The position numbers were made by a program, and so were the translations under genes. A stretch of DNA of 64,000 nt from Dicyema japonicum (taxonomy: Eukaryota; Dicyemida; Rhombozoa; Dicyemidae), in the NCBI GenBank assembly GCA_011109175.1, contig RDEW01000035.1, positions 1-64,000 of the forward strand, read 5' to 3'. Positions 54,540 through 64,000 of this stretch are shown here, piece after piece. Within the stretch, counting starts at the first letter, position 1. Each line of letters begins with the position of its first letter. The notes beneath the pieces are model-generated. The model did not search any database and was not told where the DNA came from. It saw only the letters and a program-made list of their open reading frames with translations.

Positions 54540-54925
54540 CAGTAATTCTTTGAGTGACGACTAGTGGGAGATGAAGACGATATCACAGCATATGTAACTT
54601 CAATTATCTTGTCAGTCTTGAGTATATTTCTCAAATCTTTCAGTGCGACTTTAAAATAGACTATGAACAGCACTTGAGATATTGAGTCGCCTTGTGACGT
54701 TCCAGTGGTTGTTTTAAACGATCTTGATTGGATGGGTCCAATCTTCACAGACAACTCAGTGTCGGCAAGCAGCAAGCGAACAATTTTAACGGAGTCATCG
54801 TCCAGAATAGTTTTGAGGATTTCCATTAATTTGTCTCTTCTGATCGTATCAAATGTACGACTCATATCAATATCCAATATGATAGCAGCATTTTTAATTT
54901 CTGAAATATAGCAGAGCCACTCAGG
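54540..54925 (-). mobile_element. APE LINE RT fragment (copy 4)
   Basis: Minus strand: 'DIDMSRTFDTIRRDKLMEIL', 'VKIVRLLLADTELSVK', 'TTTGTSQGDSISQVLF', and 'VTYAVISSSS' where YADD is expected. Altered PQGDS and catalytic boxes show it is dead; only the central RT survives. Confidence 0.8.
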
Positions 54926-54993
54926 ATGCCTATCTATGTATAATTATAATTTAATTAAATATACTTTGTATAGTAACTAATGTCGAGAAACTG

Positions 54994-55020
54994 AGTGGTT
55001 GTTCCAAAGGAACAACCACT
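54994..55020. repeat. Perfect 12-bp hairpin, 3-nt loop
   Basis: AGTGGTTGTTCC - AAA - GGAACAACCACT. It sits 133 bp upstream of the UTP6 ATG. It could form a stem in a 5' UTR or be a cruciform-prone or MITE-like remnant. No terminator-type T run follows. Confidence 0.75.
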
Positions 55021-55152
55021 TTCTCCCACTCAATTCTTTCAACTAGATTATTTTGATTGTTTTGTTACTTAATAAATTGTTTCTTTATTCAAAATAAAAT
55101 ATAAATAAAATTAAAAATATAATTAACGTGTCTTTCTTGTGTTGTCTTAGTA

Positions 55153-57446
55153 ATGGCTGAGTTTGTTCAACAGTCACTTGAAGAAATGCTACCTGAACTA
55201 CGGTTCATGTCCCAGACATCCCTATTTACTGAGAAAGAGACAGAGTATTATCAGAAAATCAATTAATAGGGAAATTTTACGACGACGTACACAATTTGAG
55301 TATCGTCTAGTTAGAAGGCAGAAAGAAAAGGCTGACTTTCTCCAATATATTCAGTATGAACTAAATTTAATAGCTTTGTGGAATTTACGACTGAAAGTTG
55401 CTTTATTGTAATTTTTAGAAATTGGGCAGTTCCGTTGGAAAAATGAGTAAACAACATGTTTTAGCGATATCGATGAGAGTCAACGGATTACTTTCAAGGG
55501 TCTGTCAAAGATTTCCTGCAGATATTCAGTTGTGGTTGTCATATGTTCATTTTTGCAAGCATCTGGTAGTTTTTTGGTTTTATTTAAGGGCTGGGATACT
55601 AAGGTATCTAAAGTTTTCTTCAGCACATTAAACCACCACAGCGATAACGAAAGTAAATTTTATTTTAAATTTAATTAATGTTATTTTTTATTTTTCGTAA
55701 TTAATATTTGTGGTTAGAATTGTGGATTATGGCTTCAAGATGGGAGATTGATTCCCGCTTGGATTTTTCCAGTGCCAGAACTCTTCTGCTCAGAGCACTA
55801 AAATTTCACCCAAGTTCTAAACTCCTTTGGCTTGAGGTTAATTTTTTTAATTAATTGCAAATTTATTTGGTTTGATCAAATTTCGTATAATTTAGTTAGT
55901 TTATAATAAATTTATATAAATATCTGTTTTTATGATTTACTATTCTATTTGCGTTTATTATTTTTATTTTAATAATTTTACTATCATTATATAATTTGGA
56001 TCTTTACTTACTATTTTTGACACGATATGTTTTATATTGTATTTTAATAAAATATTTATTATTTTATATATGGTAGTGTTTTAACCTTGAACTATCACAT
56101 ACTGTTGAAGCCATAAACCGACGTTCTATTCTAGCTGAATCCATCGGTAATCACGACATTCCTTCAGACAAACACCAACATCACATAAAAGCTGCTGAAA
56201 TTGTATTCCGGAACGTTCTTTCTACCTTTCCTAGTAATTATGCAATCTCTATTTAGATGAACCTATATTCTGGCTTTCATTTCTTAAGCTAATCACGGAT
56301 ATGGAAAACAGTAATTTCATGGAATTACGGAATCTTATAATTACTCAGTATTATATTTTTATAGTCTTAGGGTTGCAGAGTTCTCTCATGACGGTCATGT
56401 GATCAGCAACCTAATAATATTAAAGAACTCATGTAATACGGAATACCAGGAAACCAAGATATGTAGCAACATATCCATATTACAACATTTTGACTTGGTT
56501 CTCCAAACTGATCCACGTGGTATTTTTGCATTAATGAACATTAGATAGCATTTATATGGAATATGCCCAATTTTGCATTCAAGTTGCTGAGAATTTTTCT
56601 GAAAACGCTGAATTCTACAAAAAAATATTTCCAAGACTTATAGACATTGTAGATTCGATAATAGCACATGGTATTCTGATCCCTGAGTCTTTCTATTGTC
56701 TCTGGTTACTAGTTTCTGTTATTATAAGATTGATTTTTCCATAAATTCTAAATTTACATTTAAGGCCGAAAAATTACTGGACCTTGCACTCAAAAGTAGC
56801 ACTTGGTTCGATTTTTACCATCGACGAGTCGTCATGCTTATTTCTGAAGGAAGGACTGATGAAACCGAGTTTTTTTTGAAAAAGGCTGAGGAATCATGGA
56901 TTTCTGACTCACAGGTATTCCATTTTATGAAATATAAGCTAACAAAATTATTGGGAGTCATCCTGTGGGCCTATACTAATAACAACGAAAAGCCAAAGGC
57001 TGTGAAATTGTTGGAGATGGGACTGAGTAGGTTTTGTCATAAAAGAGATATTCCGTTGAAAGAATGCCTCTTCAGGTTAATTTGTGAGGACTTATGTGGT
57101 GAAGAGTTGTTGGAGTATTACTTGTGGTTGATAGTGAATAAATATATCGTGGTAGGTTGGCTGATGTGGGAGATTGGAGATTTGGGTTCATAGAGACCGT
57201 GGTGGAGGTTATGGTTGGTAAAGCCACATGGGAAATGCTGAGTGGAGTAATGGAGAAAGCAATAGAGAAAATTGGTGAGAGTGATCCGAGTAATGTTTTT
57301 TTTTAATTTTAGGAGTTTGGTTGCTGTATATAGAGCTGGATGGAAGGTTTAATGGGCATAAAATGGCGTCAATACTGAATTGGAGGGCTTTGAAGAGTCT
57401 TAATAAGGTTGATGGATTTGTAGAAGGTCTGACTATATCTGCTTGA
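55153..57446 (+). CDS. UTP6: UTP6, small-subunit processome / U3 snoRNP protein
   Basis: Nucleolar HAT-repeat protein of the UtpB complex, needed for 18S pre-rRNA processing. ATG at 55153 (MAEFVQQSLEEMLPEL) aligns to the family start. Then 'LRRRTQFEYRLVRRQKEKAD', 'FLQYIQYELNLI', 'DIQLWLSYVHFCKHL', 'ELWIMASRWEIDSRL', 'ARTLLLRALKFHPSSKLLWL', a divergent middle, and C-terminal HAT repeats (57000-57446), stop at 57444-57446. Introns: 55209-55233 (25; its removal gives gap-free alignment), 55397-55418 (22), 55566-55588 (23), 55653-55717 (65), 55837-56076 (240, longest seen), 57290-57312 (23). Splicing in 56200-56700 is unresolved. Mixed short and long introns make it a useful splicing test case. 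Confidence 0.88.
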
Positions 57447-58243
57447 TCGGCTTTTTGATTATTTATATTATTTTGTAATAATTATTGTTTTGGATGAAAT
57501 TTATAGTTTCAATACTTTTACATATGAGAAAAAAAACTTACCAAACTTAAAATTCAATCTGTATCAGACGAATGTTTCAACAATAATTTCTTATAAGTAC
57601 ATTGAACACATTTTCGCTTCAGTCTAATTTGCTGAACAATACCTATAAATCGAAACTAGCAGATTATATAAAAATGTTAGATTTTAACAAGTTTGAAAAA
57701 TATTCAGCCTATTATAAGAAATTAAAGACTTGTTTTGGGTAATTAAAGTGATACTCTTATCAGAACGTTAACAGTATTAAGAAAATCACTTAACATTCCT
57801 TTTTGACGAAAAAGCAAAGTATTTTAACTCCCAGTGACCATGACATGTTTTTCAGCATATGAAATGCAAAAACTGAAAAATACCACCTTTTTGAAGAGCT
57901 GGAGGCTAGAATCTGTGTATTAAGGATTATCCATTTGTTGCTTATGGTGGACTGTGATTTTCCTTCTATCCTTACTTTGGAAATTATAATTTCAAAAATT
58001 CAGATTGAATTAGGTCATCAAAAATCTTCCTCATTAAAACAGATATGAAAATTTATTATAATTTATACAGTTATCAAAATTTCTTACTATTTATATCCAA
58101 ATAAATATTATCTTTCTACAAAGTCTTTTTTAATTTGAAATTGATAATTTTCTGTGAAATGTTGTTCCAGAAAACTTAATTGGAACGCAATTATACGATT
58201 CAGGAATTAATATATATTCCGTATTCACTTATACGGAATTATT
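57447..58243. other. Intergenic; POU gene upstream region
   Basis: About 800 bp, AT-rich, no ORF or repeat recognised. Presumably contains the POU promoter; no motif is diagnostic. Confidence 0.5.
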
Positions 58244-59164
58244 ATGAATTTTTCGGGAGATTTTAACTTCTTTAATTTTCAATCACAACTATTTAATCCT
58301 GCTAACTCATTTGAAATTGAAAAAAATGCTATACCAAATACAAACACTAACGATTTAAGCTATTTTTCAGAAAATCAAAATAACCAAAGCAATCTTTTTA
58401 ATGCAAATATTATTGATATGAATTTTCGAGGCGGATTAACAAATTTAACGGCTCTAGAAAATTTATATGGAAACTCTATTTTTGATTTCTCAATGGATAA
58501 AGAATTTTGGTCTAATTCAAGTTATACACATCCAAACCATCCGTATTACTTATCGAATCCTTTTCAAGTTAATGACAATTTATCTAAAACTGAATTTACT
58601 TTGCCAATAAATAAAGATTTAAACTACAAAGAAGCAAATATCAAAGACGTAACAGATGACCCAATTATTTCAACAAATGATATATATAAATTTGCAGATC
58701 ACTTTAAAAAATACAGATCTAGAATGGGGTATACGCAAGCAGACGTAGGAGCAGCACTTGGAAAATTATATGGAAATGTTTTTTCACAAACTACTATTTG
58801 TCGATTTGAATCACTTCAATTATCTTATAAAAATATGTCAAAATTAAAGCCTCTCTTGTCTGCATGGATTAAAGAAGCTGAGAGTCTTACTTTAAATACT
58901 AACTTGAACAAAATTAGTAGTATTTCAAGAAAACGCAAAAAAAGAACATCGATTGACAATTCAGTAAAATATTTACTTGAAGAACAGTTTTTATTACAAA
59001 GAAAACCCTCCTCTCAGAGATTACATGAAATAGCTGAATTTTTAGACTATGACAAAGAAGTAATTCGTGTATGGTTTTGTAATCGTCGCCAAAAAGAAAA
59101 AAAAAGTCAAGAAATTATTTCCTCCAAATTAAATAGTTTAGATTTAATCAGAAAACAAAGATAA
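58244..59164 (+). CDS. POU3: POU class III homeobox transcription factor (intronless)
   Basis: 306-codon single-exon gene. The N-terminal 139 residues are Asn/Phe/Ser-rich and low complexity. POU-specific domain about 140-214 ('[20 protein letters not shown]', '[20 protein letters not shown]', '[14 protein letters not shown]'), then a linker of about 14 residues and homeodomain about 229-288 ('[20 protein letters not shown]', '[17 protein letters not shown]'). [13 protein letters not shown](F/Y)KNM and RKRKKRTSI identify class III (Brn/Oct-6/vvl type); the homeodomain is more diverged, especially '[20 protein letters not shown]'. Recognition helix residues ([12 protein letters not shown]) are conserved, so it should bind octamer-like sites. 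Animal POU-III genes are often intronless. ATG at 58244. Confidence 0.92.
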   Translation: MNFSGDFNFFNFQSQLFNPANSFEIEKNAIPNTNTNDLSYFSENQNNQSNLFNANIIDMNFRGGLTNLTALENLYGNSIFDFSMDKEFWSNSSYTHPNHPYYLSNPFQVNDNLSKTEFTLPINKDLNYKEANIKDVTDDPIISTNDIYKFADHFKKYRSRMGYTQADVGAALGKLYGNVFSQTTICRFESLQLSYKNMSKLKPLLSAWIKEAESLTLNTNLNKISSISRKRKKRTSIDNSVKYLLEEQFLLQRKPSSQRLHEIAEFLDYDKEVIRVWFCNRRQKEKKSQEIISSKLNSLDLIRKQR

Positions 59165-59289
59165 ATAAATTTCTAAAATACTAGTATGAAGGTTTAACTA
59201 TCTAACAGTTCTTTATTCTAATAAACTATTGAACATTTAAAACCAATAGTCAGAATTAAACTATTTAAAATTGATTGGCTGTATTAATT
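59165..59289. other. POU 3' flank
   Basis: Short AT-rich spacer; no feature beyond possible poly(A) signals. Confidence 0.4.
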
Positions 59290-61660
59290 TATTCTCTTTC
59301 GTTTTGAGCCATTCCTTAGCTCTCTAACTGCAATCTCTTGGTCACCATCACCAATCTGATTTTCACTCCAGTATTGTTGTTCTATGGGCACAATTCCGTC
59401 ATCCTCAACTTGTTCTAGAGACTTTCGTTGTAGAAATGAATGACCTCACTAACATCACTCTCTTGAAAGTTCATCCCATTTCGGTGCTCCACTAACATGC
59501 TTTCAAAAGTTTTCTTTAACACAATAGATTGAATATATGCCCTCGCAATTATATCCACATCCAAAACATCCATATATGACTTGTACAACTTACTTACAAT
59601 TCCCTCCCAACTCAAAACAATAGGAATAATTTTAACTTTCGCATTGTATATTTAAGACAACTCTCCAGCGAGGAGGTCGTATTTGTGAAGTTTTTCTACC
59701 TCAACCACCTTTAGCATCTCCTGAGAAGTAATTCCAACTTCTACTAAAGTAATCTCACTTGTCCTTTTATCCAAAACAAATATGTCCGGCTTGTTATGTT
59801 GTAATTTGACATCAGTCATTAGCGTCGTATCAACTCGGATCTCAAAATTCTCATTTGTTACTATTGATTAGACTGAGTGAGTCTCAGTTTCTTTGAATAT
59901 GTGATTCCATATTTACGCATAGGTTTAAATGAAGACATCTCACCACCTCATTGTGACGTCGTATGTTATCACTATTTAAAATCCTATTGCATCTCGTTAC
60001 TAAATGATCGACTGTTTTTTGGCAGATTACAATGATTGCAATTCGATCCTTTTTCTTCAAAGAACAAATTTCGGTCTTGTAAAAGGCAATACAAAGCTTC
60101 GGCTCTTGGACTATTATTCCCTCTTACAAGCCATCCCGAAGATGATGCAATGTCAACAGTCGGGTCTTTTAAACATTTGAATAACATTACTGTTAATTTT
60201 CATTTGAATAACAATACTGAAGAGATTTACTGTTAATTTTCATCAATAAACATTCAATTTGAACTTGTTTAAGTTTCCGTACATCCACTTCAGAGGAATT
60301 ATCATCCAAATTATACTTCTGAGTTAAGAATCCCGCGATTGTGGCCATATGTGTTATCTTTAAATTGACAGCCCGCAGAATTCTAGTTTTCCTCAGACAC
60401 ACATTAGATTTTCTTTCCAAATCATGGAGGAATTGGAACAACATGCATTCACTTTTGAACACGATTGAAGTGAGTCCTCTCCCAAGTTTATCTCTTGGTA
60501 AATAAAGCCTCTCTTTATTTGCAGGCTTTAAATGAAGTTTTGTCTCATAAAGAATACGTCGAGCATCAACATCAATATCCTCAAACTCATGTGGTTCAAT
60601 GTTGATTAGTCCAATATAATAGTTGTAAAGTGACAGTGCGGATTCGTTAATTGCTTTGAACATATTTACTGCATTCAACTTTAATTGCTTTGAACATATT
60701 TGCTTTTCTAAAATTTCCTGTTTTAGAGTGTTACTCCATTTATCCTCCAGCACTCCAAGGTATCGATAACCTTCAGTTCCATCCAAATATTTGGCTTCCT
60801 TTGATAAGCATTCAACATTAGTAGCCGACTTATCAATGTTTTTATTGAGTCCTGCTGATTCAAAAAATAATTCAATGTCATGCATCATCTTAATAATCGT
60901 GGCCTCTTCCTGGGCAAATATTTTTAGATCATCCATAAAAAGCAAATGTTAGTGGATAGGTAATCATGGATGGACTAGACTGGCTAATATGCACTGTTGG
61001 GTATTTTCCAGTTAATATCCTACTCAAAGGGTCCATCACCAAAACAAATAGCTGTGGAGACAAGGAGTCCCCTTGCAGAATTCCTCTTGATATTTTTACT
61101 GTTCCGATTTCATGTCTATTAAAATTCAGTTTAACTTGCCATTTTGTAACCACAGTTCGGATAAAACCAATAATCCAACAAGGAAGTCCACATCACCCCA
61201 AAATTTTAAATAGGAATTCATGGCTTACTGAGTCAAACGATTTTGGACGTCTATCCATGCTGAATATAAAGAATTGTCAAATTCCTGGTTAATACAATGA
61301 TTTATTAGGGCTTGTTCCTTAGCACCCTGACACATTTTTCTCGTTCCTCTTGGTTATCTGAGATTATTTGGAATGTGTCAACAAAATCACTTAGTTTCTT
61401 ATTGACACATTTTGTTATCAGTTTATATAAATTCGGCATGCATGTAATTGGTCGTAAATCTTTGGGTGCCTCACAATATTCCTTTTTTTGGTAAAAGACG
61501 TTATTCCAGTATAAAACCAATCCCCTGGAATACATTATCCATTAATAACATCGACAATCATAATCTTATAAAAATTGACGAGATGACATCGATTAAATGA
61601 ATCTAATTTTAACAAATTATTAATTCTATTACGTAAACAACTGCAAGGAGACCAGTTTAC
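59290..61660 (-). mobile_element. R4/HERO-like LINE, copy 2
   Basis: Minus strand, in order: 'PGDWFYTGITSF' (about 61545), 'DLRPITCMPNLYKLITKCVN' (61420), 'ISRGILQGDSLSPQLFVLVM' (61070), 'LLFMDDLKIFAQEE' (MDD catalytic box intact, about 60935), 'SATNVECLSKEAKYLDG', 'RLYLPRDKLGRGLTSIVF' (60490), 'SPRAEALYCLLQDRNLFF' (60110), knuckle start 'CNHCN', nuclease 'HNKPDIFVLDKRTSEITLVE' (about 59790-59740), 'VEVEKLHKYDLLAGEL' and 'VLSWEGIVSKLYKSYMDV'. Longer open stretches than the 0.4-7.4 kb copy but still frameshifted; the N-terminus is missing. Confidence 0.85.
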
Positions 61661-62023
61661 TAAGTCATTAATTGGTCGAAGGTTAAGGTGGTGACGTATT
61701 TATAGTGCACTAAATGACTACTTTGCTTCATGGTGGATGAAAGACCTTGCATTTTTTTCTCGTAATCATGGACGAGGTGGTGGACTTTTCTGAAGATATA
61801 CCCAAGTTCTGAACAAATGAAGTTTCGAAAACATTAAGGATCTGGGTTTGAATCTTCCCCAGTCCGAATTCAAAAGAACTTGATGAATCATCTTTGAGAC
61901 AGAAAGTATAGGATGATAGTTAATATGATTATATGTATGTTGCTAATAATAATAATAATAAAACAACTGCATACTTTGATTGAAAAAAAAAAATTAACCA
62001 GTTAAATTGATAATCATGCTTAG
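61661..62023. other. Intergenic with (AAT)n microsatellite
   Basis: TAATAATAATAATAATAAAA at about 61944-61962 and an A-run at 61984. No gene. Confidence 0.5.
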
Positions 62024-63945
62024 TTAAGTACATTGTTTAAGACAGGCAAATATCTAAAATTAATAATATTACCTACCTTGAATTCCACTCTTCTATTCGA
62101 AATCGAAAATCAGTTTTACCAATAAATGAACTCAAACTTCGTAGACATATTTTAGCAGAATTTTTGGCTTGAATAGAATCGGACTCCTACACATTACGGT
62201 TAGAAAAACCAAAGTATAAAACATAGTATCGAAAAAATGATTGATGTATTTGCTAAAGAGTTTCAATCCTAACATGCTTGCAATTGAGGGTAACTAAAGG
62301 TAATATTACAGGATTAACTAAATTGCATAGAGTCTTGGAAAAATCCCAATATCTTGTATAATTTTTAAACGAAGCTGCAAAAATTAATGAATTCAACAAA
62401 TCATCTGATGATTGAATACACATATTTTTTACGTTAACGTCACATTTTAATAGTTCGACAAAAAGAAAAAGGCATCTATTTTATGAAACAAAGGAAAACC
62501 CTTCCGCTTCTTCCCATTCTTCTGCTTTCTTATACATTATCGATGGGCATGAGCATCCACAGGTTAATTTTGTATTCCTGGAAAATTTCGGTGCGAGTGA
62601 TCCGCATGAATACATCTGTTTGTTACTATGAAGTTCAAAATCGTTGTCATATGCACTTTTAGCAACGGAAAATGTAGCACGGCCTGGCTCCAACGTTCGG
62701 AAACGTTCAGGGACAGAATCTTGGTTTTTCATAGCCATAAAAGCATTTTTGATGGTTTCAAAAATTTTTGGAAACAAATCATCTTTAAAAATTTAAATAT
62801 AAAATTAACTATAAGCAACACATAAAGTAGAAATAGAAGTAGCAGCTCCTGAACGAACATAAGATATGGAATCACGAAGATTAACTAAATAAAGAGACCA
62901 CAAAGTTTCTAGAAATTTTCTAATTTTAATTCTATTGAAGTTACCTTCCTTCTTCTGGAAATTTCAAAGCTAATCTGCTGCTGGAGAGACACGCGGCTTT
63001 TAATAGGTCATAAATTATACCATCACGAACAGGCCAGCTGTCGTCACCAAATGAGAAGATAAACATTTCAAAAAATAAATTAGCATAAGGCCGCATTACT
63101 TCACTATTAATCTAAAATATATAATTACTAGTAAACCTTTAAAACTAACTCATTTACAGCAATACATGCACATTCTCTTACTGCATGATTCTCGGATTGA
63201 CATTCCTCTAAATAATACTTTACCTAAATTAAATAAGCAAATTAACAGTTTGCTCAAAATGATCCTCTATTAGTTGTCTTCCTGATTGAAGTGTTACTTC
63301 CGACCACACCTTCTGTGCTAGAAGTCGAACTCCTTCCCCCAAATAATAACTGGAAAATAAGGAAATATTTTTTCACCGATTTAAGCATAATGGTGGTAGT
63401 AAAATTGTGATAAATGTGTCCTTTTCAATCTGATTAAAATCAAATTTCTCAACAGAATTGAAAAACAATCTGGTTGCTTCGACAGCTGATCTTCGAACCT
63501 AATATAAATAAAATTGTCTAGAATAAACCTGACTCCAGTTATCAGACAATCCAATACGAAGTTGTTCAGCTTTATTATCCGATAACAGTAACTTTTTGAA
63601 TATTTCTGTATTAATTTCGCCGACTATAAGATGAGTCAAACCGAAACTTGTAAGTGTATCATACAGCGATGAAAGAATTTTATATAACTTTTCCTTAACA
63701 AAACGGTTATCACATGCGAAAGCAGAATCTACAACTTCACACAATTCGCCATTAAAATAATAAAAAAAGAATCTGAATTGTGTTCTATTATCAAATTTAA
63801 AGCTCTAAAATGACAAACAAAAATACTCAAGCCATGTGACAAGATACCGCCAACTTGAAGAATCAAGAATAATCTCTTTAGCTGAGACTCCGATCTTAAA
63901 CGTAAAATTATTTTCAATAAACCATAGAAATTGAACATTCCTCAT
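62024..63945 (-). CDS. Conserved HEAT/ARM-repeat protein (function unknown)
   Basis: Minus-strand multi-exon gene; family recalled from plants and invertebrates as large ARM/HEAT proteins without an established role. Candidate ATG at 63945; real start may lie outside the window. Conserved blocks: 'GLSDNWSQ' + 'VRRSAVEATRLFFNSVEKFD', 'YYLGEGVRLLAQKVWSEVT', 'VKYYLEECQSENHAVRECAC', 'DDSWPVRDGIIYDLLKAACL', 'LVNLRDSISYVRSGAATSIS', 'LEPGRATFSVAKSAYDNDFE', 'QMYSCGSLAPKF', 'AKICLRSLSSFIGKTDFRFR'. Introns: 63499-63528 (30), 63224-63246 (23), 62476-62499 (24), 62054-62076 (23) among others. Stop at 62024-62026. Many VR-type repeat helices (W..VR...) support the HEAT assignment. Confidence 0.75.
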
Positions 63946-64000
63946 TTTGGTGCAATTCTCGTTTTAAGGGACCCGTAGATAATGAATTTTTAGTTTTTTT

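Noticed and set aside
54539-54911. Plus frame 54705-54911 as a gene
   Set aside because: Antisense to the LINE RT fragment on the minus strand.

Overview
The window is nuclear DNA of a small-genome metazoan, AT-rich and dense in transposable elements. The clearest signature is the splicing pattern. Protein homology in six genes (ShKT protein, RPN1, USP34, SURF1, UTP6, a HEAT protein) and reading-frame continuity in a seventh (TSP1/Ig protein) restore the reading frame only if many introns of about 21-30 nt are removed, most of them 22-25 nt with GT..AG ends; only a few introns are longer (about 65-240 nt). A class III POU homeobox gene and TSP1/Ig/ShKT domains show that it is an animal. Introns this short are known from dicyemid mesozoans (Dicyema), so a dicyemid is my best inference; I could not test this by search.

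Layout. 0.4-7.4 kb: a decayed R4/HERO-like LINE (restriction-like endonuclease) split by an APE-type LINE with a visible target-site duplication. 7.7-8.6 kb: a secreted or anchored acidic protein with three ShKT domains. 8.8-11.5 kb: mosaic of TE scraps and a tRNA-like SINE. 11.9-13.7 kb (-): RPN1, an oligosaccharyltransferase subunit. 13.8-19.6 kb: LINE scraps and a 95-bp satellite array enclosed in long inverted arms, with Jockey-like remnants facing away on both sides. 20.8-30.5 kb (+): USP34, a giant deubiquitinase. 30.8-35.5 kb: hAT element, SINE, Jockey-like and R4-like remnants. 35.8-37.6 kb (+): membrane protein with TSP1 and Ig-like domains. 38-42.9 kb: LINE scraps, a Tigger-like element, dispersed repeats, SINE. 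42.9-45.9 kb (-): near-full-length APE LINE with a 12-bp TSD. 46.1-47.4 kb: hAT element with near-perfect 8-bp TSD. 47.75-48.7 kb (-): SURF1. 48.8-50.6 kb (+): PHD finger/RT/RPD-nuclease retroelement. 51.1-54.9 kb (-): third APE LINE and a fourth fragment. 55.15-57.45 kb (+): UTP6. 58.2-59.2 kb (+): intronless POU-III gene. 59.3-61.7 kb (-): another R4-like LINE. 62.0-63.9 kb (-): conserved HEAT/ARM-repeat protein.

The host genes are unrelated housekeeping and developmental genes; there is no operon-like logic. The retroelements form an interacting community: elements nest in one another, and a tRNA-like SINE carries a 3' tail matching that of the APE LINE, which suggests a LINE/SINE partnership.
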